In this document: positions 29,070-39,300 of the stretch, one piece after another
How the letters are laid out: every line of letters begins with the position of its first letter
How positions within the stretch are numbered: position 1 is the stretch's first letter
Assembly (NCBI GenBank): GCA_016280445.1
Contig: JAEEGS010000082.1
Span: forward strand, 1-63,488
DNA from: Bacteroidaceae bacterium
GTDB lineage: Bacteria; Bacteroidota; Bacteroidia; Bacteroidales; Bacteroidaceae
Direction of reading: 5' to 3'
DNA: 63,488 nucleotides
Notes under the pieces: model-generated
Told to the model about the DNA's origin: nothing
Database searches by the model: none
The model's input: only the letters and a program-made list of their open reading frames with translations
Program-made: the position numbers and the translations under genes

Positions 29070-30290
29070 ATGATGATTAGGAAACCTACCATACACAGGA
29101 TGGATCGCCGCAGCGCATTCAAGAATTATGTGCTGCCAGGCATCTATCATATTACCGTGAAGGCGACGGAGGCACTGCGTTCGCCTTTCGGTAAGGTGGT
29201 GGGTGATGCTGATAAGCCTGATGGGGATGTCGATGCGCCAAGGGTGGTGCTGTCGCCTGTCGGGCAGATGGTGGAACAGGAGCTGCTGCACAGCATTGCT
29301 GCCCACTATCCTATGGTGGAGGTGCAGGATTATGTGATTATGCCTGAGCACATGCATTTCATCGTAGCGGTGAAGAGTAAGATTGTGAATAAGCAGGGGC
29401 GTGAGGCTCATTTGGGGCAGGTGATAGCAGGGTATAAGAAAGGATGCAATAAGCGCTATTGGGAGCTGACGGAGCAGCTGCTGCCAATAGACCAGCAGGG
29501 CGAACCTGCTGGCACAGAACCTGTCGGCACGGGGTCTGCTGGCACAGGGTGTTCTGTGGTTCACCCGCAGAAAAAGCGCGTTCCCTCTTGGGGCACCACG
29601 GGGCGACAGCCGCTTTTCGCCCTTGGTTATTGCGATGTGATGCCGATTGATGCAGCGCAGCTGGAACAGCAGCGTGCTTATATCAAGGGCAATCCTCGTA
29701 GCCGGTTGATGCGCACCAGTAACCGTGAGTGGCTGCAGCCACAGCGGGGTGGTGTTGACACCGCTCTCACGGTGTCTGCCTTGTGTGGCTATCTTCAGCG
29801 AGAGTGTCCTCCTTCCCTCTGTTCTACGGAGGCTCTTGACGTAATTAAGAGCCACTTGCTGGTGGAAGGTGGGAAGGTGGCCTGCGATACCTATGGTGAT
29901 CGCAAGTTGCTGGAGCGGAGGCTTCTGCCGGTGGTGTGCCATAGGAAAGATGGGAGGATGCTTAGCAGACAGCAGGATCGCAGCCTTGAAGAAGCGGAGC
30001 ATGGTGCTGTGCTTGTCTCTTCCCGCATTGCCAAGGGTGAGCAGGCTATCATGGATGAGGCTGTACGTCGTGGCTTCGCTGTGGTGCTTATCGCTGATAA
30101 TGGATTCCCGGAGATCTATCATCCCTCGGAAGAGCGTATCGGTCGATGTGCGGAAGGGCGGTTGCTCATTGTCACGCCATGGAAGTATCACTATCGAAGA
30201 AAAGACGAGGGCATCACGGTTTTGGAATGTAAGACCATGAACTGCCTTGCCCAGGCCCTTTGTCGCAGACGTGACGACTGGTGGAAATGA
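29070..30290 (+). CDS. REP-associated HUH (Y1) transposase with DprA/LOG-like C-terminal domain
   Basis: 406 residues. The N-terminal part has the Y1-transposase layout: YHITVKA near the start, the metal-binding HUH motif His94-Met-His96 in MPEHMHFIV, a candidate nucleophile Tyr122 in VIAGYKKG, and the closing YIKGNPRSRLM. A variable insert in between carries a 15-bp triplication. From about residue 250 the protein has a second domain with LVSSRIAKGEQAIMDEA, LIADNGFPEIYHP and GRLLIVTPW, which resembles the Rossmann-like fold of DprA/LOG proteins. Such REP-associated enzymes are usually domesticated single-copy genes that act on dispersed hairpins. It sits between two giant genes in the same direction (61 and 54 bp gaps). 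The start could also be at 29073 or 29100. Confidence 0.75.
   Translation: MMIRKPTIHRMDRRSAFKNYVLPGIYHITVKATEALRSPFGKVVGDADKPDGDVDAPRVVLSPVGQMVEQELLHSIAAHYPMVEVQDYVIMPEHMHFIVAVKSKIVNKQGREAHLGQVIAGYKKGCNKRYWELTEQLLPIDQQGEPAGTEPVGTGSAGTGCSVVHPQKKRVPSWGTTGRQPLFALGYCDVMPIDAAQLEQQRAYIKGNPRSRLMRTSNREWLQPQRGGVDTALTVSALCGYLQRECPPSLCSTEALDVIKSHLLVEGGKVACDTYGDRKLLERRLLPVVCHRKDGRMLSRQQDRSLEEAEHGAVLVSSRIAKGEQAIMDEAVRRGFAVVLIADNGFPEIYHPSEERIGRCAEGRLLIVTPWKYHYRRKDEGITVLECKTMNCLAQALCRRRDDWWK
29506..29550. repeat. Three tandem 15-bp repeats in the transposase gene
   Basis: Three 15-bp units of the form CTGnnGGCACnGnnn encode a PAGTE/PVGTG/SAGTG linker. The frame is kept. The position is a variable insert between the Tyr122 segment and the final part of the Y1 domain. 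Confidence 0.75.
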
Positions 30291-30344
30291 AAAAGATAAA
30301 AAAGACTATATATTAAGCAATTATAACCACGAATTGATAGAACA

Positions 30345-33300
30345 ATGAAGAGGTTCAGAAATATATTCTCAGATACGACTGTGAAGATGTTGTTGATGAA
30401 GGTGATGCTGCTGGCGAGTGTGGCTACTATAGCACAGACACCGCAAGGCGTCGTGGTTCACGGCAACGTCTATGGTGGTGGAAACCAGGCGGATGTGAAG
30501 ATCAACACCGAGGTGAATATGAGTACCGGCAAAGTGGAAGGCAACGTATATGGTGGCGGTAACATAGGCTCAGTAGGAACATATACCACGTCTGCTGACA
30601 TGAAGACCTTTACATTTACAGCTAACACGGGTACATGTAATGTCACTATCAATAATGGTACGATAGGTACTGGCGTTTCGATGAGTCAGGATGGTACCTT
30701 TGCTAATGGTAACGTCTATGGAGCAGGCAAGGGTGAGGACGACACTTATTGGTGCGAGAAAGCCATGGTTTACAAAACGAATCTAACCATCAATGGCGGC
30801 ACTGTGAATGGCACAGTCTATGGCGGCGGCCAGATTGGTCGCGTGGAGAATAACGCAACGGTGATAATCGGTGTAGAAACTCCTGCAAACGAAACGCCTG
30901 CCCCTACCATCGCAGGCAACGTCTTCGGTGCCGGTGCTGGCAAAGAGACACATGGCTACTCGGCACTGCTGCGTGGCGACACAAAGCTTACCATTCAGGG
31001 CAATGCCCGTATAGGACTTAACGTCTATGGCGGTGGTGAAGAAGCATCGGTAGGCAGATTCAAGATTGTTGGAGGACTACCATCCGAGCCTGAGGACGAT
31101 GGCAGTGGCGACTGTACCGTCAATGTTCGAGGCAATGCCGTCATTGGTACTAATACCGATGAAAACATCACGGATAAAGGCAATGTCTTTGGTACCTGTA
31201 AGGGAGTTGCAGCTCCTACTACATTCACTGAGTACGATAAAAACTACAAAAGTATGCAGGCCGTCGCACAGAAAGCACCCGAGGGTACAGAACTTACCGA
31301 TTGGGATTGGGTTGATGGCTCTGAAAATGTTTATTATTGGAAATATTATCCTACATTAGACGCTTACCAAGGTTTCCTGAATACGCTGGCATTAGCCAGC
31401 CATCCAGTGGTGACCATCGGTGGAACGTGGAATGAGACGACGGAAGCTGTCACTGCTTCGGGGACTCCTACCGTCAACGGTTCCGTCTATGGCGGCGGCC
31501 AGCGGGGTATCACATTAGGTACTGTGGCTGTCAACATCGCAGGAGGCACGGTGAACCACGATGTCTATGGCGGCGGCGCATTGGCCGACACCAACAAAGG
31601 CAACCAAACTGCTGAGAAATATGATGAAGAAACGGTGGCTGTGGGTGAAACGGTTGTTACAGGAATGTATGAGCGCAGTGGAGATGTAGGAAATTACACA
31701 TATACATTAGTAGAAACAGCAGATCAAAAGGCCGAAACAGGCAAAACGTATTATACCAGAGCGGCACAGTCATCCATTCACCCTACCACCGTCAACCTGA
31801 CGGGCGGCACCATCCATGGCGATGCCTACGGCGGTGGATTGGGACAGAAGACAGGCTTCAATGGCGCAACGAGCAATATTGAAGCTACGGTGTGGGGTGA
31901 CATTGCTGTGACCCTGGGCAGCAGTGGCGGTTCAACAGCGACTGCCTTCCACGTCAATAAATACACAGACGAGGGCCATGTCGGTATCGTGAAGAGCGGA
32001 CGTATCTTCGGTTGTAACAACCTGTTAGGATCGCCAAAGGGCGATGTGACGGTGAGGGTATGGAAAACAGTGGCAGGCAACATTCAGAGAACGGCGTCGG
32101 AAACAAAGGCAAGCAATAAAACTATTATCACAAACCACCCGGATGATTATGAGACTACAGAAGGGTTTGTGGCTCCTACTTACGAGGTGGCTACCGTCTA
32201 TGGCGGTGGCAACCTGGCTGACTATACCGCCACGGGCAAGAAGACAAATGTCATCATTGAAACCTGCGATGTGAGCATCAGGGATGTCTATGGCGGTGGT
32301 AATGCAGCAAAGGTTCCTGAGACGGATGTCCTTGTTAAGGGTGCATACGAGATACAGGAGGTGTTTGGCGGTGGTAACGGTAAAGACCCATATAAAAATG
32401 ATAATGGTTGGGTTGTCAACCCAGGTGCCGATATCGATGGTAATGCGAATACCCTGCTGACAGGCGGATATGTCCACGAGGCCTATGGTGGCAGTAACGA
32501 GAAAGGAACCATTACTGGAAATGTGACCATAGATGTTGGTACTGGCGGCGCTTGTGACTTGGACGTTGAAAAGATGGTAGGTGCCGGTAAGAATGCCGAT
32601 GTGAACGGTGACCTGATTATGATTCTGGGGTGTAAACCCAGCACCAAGATACCTTTGCTTTATGCAGGAGCCGACAACGCCAATGTGAATGGCGACGTGG
32701 AGCTGACTATCACCAGTGGCAGATACGGCAAAGTGTTTGGTGGTAACAACATGGGTGGTATCATCTTGGGACACATCAAGCTGAACATTGAGGAGACTGG
32801 CGATTGTGAAACTCCTATCGAGATTGACGAGCTTTATCTCGGAGGCAATCAGGCTATGTATTCCCAATATGGATATTATAAGGATGGTGATACTTATAAA
32901 GGTAGAACTGCTGAGATGGCTGCCATCACAGATCCAGCTGCCACAGGGTACCAAGCTGCTCTTACTGATGAGGATTATGGTACAACAATAAGAAAGACAA
33001 CGCTTCCATACGATGCACCTGAGCTGAATGTCATCTCCTGCACTTACATTGGTCAGGTATTTGGCGGAGGCTTTGGAGAGAAGGCTGTCATGTATGGTAA
33101 CCCGAAGGTGAACATCAACATGATTGCGGGTGCCTTTGCCAACGATATTCATACTTTCATGGCTAATGATTCTCGGTTGACAGCGTTGAGCCTTCCCTCT
33201 ACTGAAAATACTGAAAATTTGGGCATCATTGGCACTGTCTATGGTGGTGGTAATGCTGCCGATGTCGTTGGTGATCCCACCGTCAATATCGGTACGGCGT

Positions 33301-36300
33301 CGACTGTGACTTTGGTATCTACAGGAAATACACAAAATGTCGTTGGTGCCTACATCACTGGCAATGTGTATGGTGGCGGTAAGGGTGAAGCAGACAACTT
33401 CCTCTGCGACAAAGCCATGATAGGTAAAAATGACGACGGCATAAATAATCCTAATGGCGGAACGACTGTCCAAATCTTTAAAGGTTTCGTGAGAGGCAAC
33501 GTCTATGGTGGTGGTCAGATAGGCCGCGTGGAAAAGAATACAGTGGTGACGATAGGTACTGGTGACGGTGTTGCACCAGGTGGTACACCCACAAGCGCCC
33601 CCATCATCTTGGGTAGCGTGTATGGTGGCGGTGCTGGTGAAGAGGAGCATGGCTATGCCGCTCTGGTGCGTGGCAATCCTACTGTCACCATTCAGGGCAA
33701 TGCGAAGGTACGACATAGCGTCTATGGCGGTGGTGAAATAGCTTCTGTGGCCAGGTATAATGTGCCCAAAACAGAGGGTGAAGTGCAACAAGCAATAGCT
33801 GAAGGATATACAGAGGCAGCATTAGGAATGCCGTATGCATTGAAAGACCCCAACAGCGGTACTTGTACCGTTACTGTACGAGGCTATGCCGAAATCGGAC
33901 CGGAAACAGCCATGCAGATGACCAGAGAAGGTGGCCCGGATGACACGGGTTACGTATTCGGTGCTGGTAAGGGTATCCTGCCTGGAGGAGAGTATGAGTA
34001 TGCAAATGGCACCACTAGACGTATGGTGCTCTATGACGCGACTGTCCATACAACTGTCGGCCAAGAAGGTAGTAAATGGCAATGGGTTGATCCCGCTCAT
34101 TCAGATACCAACAAGAATGTTTGGGAATATTTTGATAATTTAGACGAATATATTCGGTTTATCCAGACGCTGGCTTTATCCAGCCGCACATATGTGACTA
34201 TCACTGATAACGCTTTCGTGAAAGGCTCCGTCTATGGCGGCAGTGAGAATGGTATCGTGCAGTTCGATACGGAGGTTAAGATTCAGGGAGGACAGATTGG
34301 TGCTGGGGCTGGAATGAATGAGCCCTATGCAGAAACAGATTGGGCAGGCACTACAACTCCTACCGATGGATGGAAAGAATGTGCAAGCTGGCTATTCCAA
34401 GAGCCATACGCCGCTTACGACCCGTATGCGACAAATCTGTATAATGGCCAGTATTATTATGATTCTAATCACACGCAAGAAGCTGCGGGTGGAGCCTCTG
34501 TTGCTACTGATGGTCATACCTACTACGGCAATGTGTTCGGTGGCGGTTCAGGTAGTGTGCCTTACTTCGATCACACTTTGGGTAGAAGCGTTTACCTGCA
34601 TAGTGCAGGCCAGGTGAAAGGCGATACGCATGTGACCATCAGTGGCGGACATATCCTGACCAATGTCTATGGCGGTAGCGAGGCTACTAACGTGGAGGGT
34701 AGCGCTAACGTCACGATGACGGATGGCACAATTGGTGTGCCACGTGATGATACGCAGATTATCGCTCATCCTCTCACCGGCTACATCTTTGGCGGTGGTA
34801 AGGGTGACCAGCGTATCTTCTTCAACAAAGATACGAACGTGAAGGATGCCGTCGTCACAGTTGAGGGTGGCAGAATCTATGGTTCCGTATTTGGTGGTGG
34901 TGAAGACGGTCACGTCATGAGAAACGTCACTCTGACTATCGGCAAACAAACGCAAACTACTGGAGCGAACGATCAGGTAATCACGACAACGTCTGGTCCG
35001 ACGATTGGTACGGAGGGAACGTCATATTATGACGGTCATGTGTTTGGTGGCGGCCGTGGCTTCGGTGGCGATGCGCTGACGGCTGGTAACGTAGGCGGAT
35101 CAGTTGACATGAACATCTTGGGTGGTGCAATTCTTGGATCCGTCTATGGTGGCGGACGATTAGCATCTGTGGGCTATGGTCTGTACTTGGTCGATGAAGA
35201 GGTTGAGATTGGTGGAGAAACGGTGAAACCATACGGAACAATGCGTCCGGATGATGTGTACGATAATCCCTCTAAACCTACCAGCACAGAAACCGCTGCA
35301 GCCTTCTTTAACAAAGGACGTGGACACATTAATATGACCATCAGCGGTGGTACGATAGGTAACGACAATGAATATGCATACGATGCCAACAACCAGCTGT
35401 CACACACCAAGGGTGGCAACGTCTTTGCCGGTGGTATGGGACGCATGTATAAGTTGGACGGTACAACACCTATTTCATCTCTTGACTGGTGGAAGCTGGG
35501 TTGTGTGAAGAGCACCACGCTGACCATTACAGGCGGTATCATTAAGAGCTGCGTCTATGGTGGAGGCGAGTTGGGCCAAGTGGTGGGATACCATACTGCC
35601 AAGAACGCTTCAAATGAAGATGTCAATGTGGGTACTGAAGTGATCATCAATGGAGGTGCCATTGGCTCTGAGGTGAAAGATGGCAGCAATGTTGTTCAAT
35701 ACACCTTCGGTAGTGTCTTTGGCGGCGGTTATGGTAGTCTTGTAGAAACGTTGGGCACTAGCCCCAAAATTTCTTATCCAAAGTATATTGCCGGACGTGT
35801 AATGGCTGGAACGAAGGTCAACATGACAGCCGGTACTGTGCTTGCCAGTGTCTATGGTGGTGGTGAAATGGCTGCCGTGGGTGAGTCAACAATTTTGGGC
35901 GAGACACTGACTACTGGTTATACAGGAGATACCCATGTAATGGTCAGTGGTGGAATTATCGGTAAAAACCCCATTACGCTTTCCGACAATAGCATCCGCT
36001 ATTTTGGTGGAGCGAAAATGGGCAACGTCTATGGCGGCGGTAGCGGTCATAACAACACTGTGCGCAGCGGTCATGTATATGGTAATACCAACGTAACCAT
36101 CAACGAAGGCTCTGTTAGCGGCGAGCCAAAGATATACCATAACATTTATGGTGGCGGTGCATATGGTTCGGTGGGAGATTTTGTATACACAACAACGCTG
36201 GATCCGGAGGCTGGCGTGCAGAAGGTGTCTGGTATCACAGGCCTTCATACCGAGCGTACCAACACTGGCACCGCAAACGTCACCATTAAAGGCGGTACCA

Positions 36301-39300
36301 TCGGTTACGATGGTAAGGATAACGGCATGGTGTTTGGTTCGTCACGAGGCGATATCAACGAACTAGGAGCACGTGACGACTACACGGCGTGGGTCTATAA
36401 TGCGAATGTCACAATAGGCGTTTCAGGTACACCTGCTCAAGGAACTGAAGGTGAAGTGGGTTATGTGCCTGCTACTGATGACAGTGGTCCTAATATCAAG
36501 GGCTCCGTCTATGGCAGTGGTGAGAACGGACATACCTTCAATAACACGGTGGTGACCGTCAATGGCGGAACGATCGGCATTGCTTCTAATACTGATCCTG
36601 GATATACTGTTACCTCTAATGACAAGCAGTATGCGGGTGCTGCCTATCCAAATCGTGGTAATGTCTATGGTGGTGGTTGCGGTACGGACAAGTATTATTC
36701 GAATCATAGCTTAGAAAACCACAGTGGTGCAGGTGACTATTACAACCCCAAGGCAGGTATTGTGTATGGCACAACCACGGTCAACATCAATGGTGGCACA
36801 GTGGTGCGCAATGTCTATGGTGCCGGTGCCATGGGCTCGGTGGGTAAAACTACTTGGACAACTGAAAATAATGAGAAGACGAAGGCTACGACCACTGGCG
36901 GTTCGACGAATGTTAACATCAATGGCGGTTTCATTGGTGTAGATGGTAGGGCAACTGTTGGTGATGGTAATGTCTTTGGTGCTGCCCGTGGTGCAAAAGA
37001 TATCGTCCAGCCTGACCAAGACGACATTGCAAGGGTTAGTGTGACGAATGTTACCGTATCAGGCGGAGAAATCAAGGGTAATGTCTACGGCGGCGGTGAG
37101 TTGGGCGACGTAGGTACAATTGTCAAGAATACTTCCGATTACAATTACACCTGGATGAAAAGCGATGACCTTGGTGGCAAAAATAGCGCAGGAAACAACG
37201 ACATTACTACAAATAACACCAACACGGGTATATGCAATGTGACCATTACTGGTGGTACCATAGGAACTTCGGATGGCTCTACGATTGTGGGTGGTAATGT
37301 GTTCGGAGGCGGCAAGGGTGATGCCAACACCTGGTGGTGTGAGAAGGCCATGGCGTTTGCAACAAATGTTAGCATTAGCGAAGCCAGCGGTTCCTCCACC
37401 AAGGTGTACGGTACCGTCTATGGCGGTGGTGAGATTGGTCGAGTGGAAGATGACTCGAAGGTCATCATAGGAACTGCAAATGGTTCAGACACACCCGAGA
37501 TTGTGGGCAACGTATTCGGTGCCGGCAAGGGCTTGGCAACACGTGGCTACTCGGCTCTGGTACGTGGCAATTCTGTTGTCACCATCCAAGGTAGTGCTCA
37601 GGTTGGAGGCAACGTCTTTGGCGGCGGCGAGGAAGCGTCGTTAGGTAAATTCAATCTTGATGGTGGATTACCGAAATCACCGGATACAGGCGGAAGTGCT
37701 GCCGTTACTATCCAGGACAACGCTATCATTGGATCAGCGAACACTATTCGCAATGTTTATGGTGCCGGTCAAGGTGTCGAGCCTAATTATGATGAGGAAA
37801 ATTATAAGAATTTCAAAAGCATGCAGCTCTATGGTAACCGTCCAAAAGGTGAAAAAGATGTTGAACATACTTATTGGGATTATTATGTCGATGAGGACGG
37901 TAAAACAGTCAATGATTTTGTTTGGGTATATTATAAAACAGAGTCTGAATATCAGGCGTTCCTCAACACGCTGGCTTTGGCGAGCCATCCCACAGTGACC
38001 ATCGCTGAAAACGCCATCGTCTATGGCGATGTCTATGGCGGCGGCCAGAGAGGTGTTACGATGGGAGATGTGGAGGTGAACATCACCGGTGGTACGGTGA
38101 AGCGGGATGTCTATGGCGGCGGTTCACTGGCAGATACCAACAAGGGTAACTGGGAGGATTCGCAGAATGCATGGGCAGAAGGCAAGTATGTTTCAAACGC
38201 CACTCACTATAAGACGAATGTCACCTTGACAGGTGGTGAAATCGATCGTAATGTCTATGGCGGCGGTTTGGGACAGTTGGCTAAGGATGCTGTAGCGGCA
38301 GTTCTTTATACAGCATCAGATCCAGAAGTAATTGCAGATCCGTCCATTGAAGGTACTGTAAAGATACCTGCTGTTGCTGCTGTTTCAGCTGTCGAAGCCA
38401 AGGTGTATGGCGATGTGCTGGTGAAGCTGAATGAGGATACAGCAAATGACAACTGTGAGGTGAAGGGTACTATTTTCGGTTGTAATAATCTGAATGGTAG
38501 CCCGCAGAGCGGTGTTACCGTGCACGTGTATAAGACTGTGCGGAAGGTGAATGGCGCTGTACAGGAGAAGGCGAAATCCACTTACGAGGTGACCGCTGTT
38601 TATGGTGGTGGTAATCTGTCGGCATTCAAGCCTGATTATAAGGCAACAGCCGATACGGTGCTGACTCGTGTTATCATCGACGGTTGCGACCTGACCAGTA
38701 TCGGTAGTGTTTATGGCGGTGGTAATGCTGCCTCTGTGCCCGCTACGGATGTCGTTGTCAATGCAACGTATGAGATTGGCGAGCTGTTTGGTGGTGGTAA
38801 TGGTAAGGAAGATGTCTCATACGATGGTGGTGTGACATACGTAACGAATCCTGGTGCTAACGTGGGCTATTTGGCTTATCCTGATGCTGAGAACCATGCA
38901 TACGATACGAAGGAGAATCGCATCACGAATTATGGTTATGGCTTAGGCAAAGCTCATGCCACCGTCTATGGCGGTACCGTAAATTCAGTGTATGGTGGCT
39001 CGAACACCAAAGGTAATATACGTGTGGAGGCACGTGCCACGCTGGAAGAGGCGTCGGAGTGTGATTTCAATATAGGCGAGGCATACGGCGGTGGTAGAAA
39101 TGCTCCGATGGATGGCGATGCCGTATTGGACATTAGATGTATCAGAGGTATGGAGAGAGCCTACGGAGGTGCAGCCGATGCCGATGTCAATGGCGACGTG
39201 GTGCTTAACATCAACAATGGTACATACAGTCAGGTGTTTGGTGGTAACGATGCCGGTGGTGCCATCAGAGGTTCCATCACGGTGAATATCCAAGAGACGG

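Noticed and set aside
28887-30191. Long minus-strand open frame (434 codons) opposite the transposase
   Set aside because: It mirrors a GC-rich real gene, has no signal or domain, and lacks a promoter.
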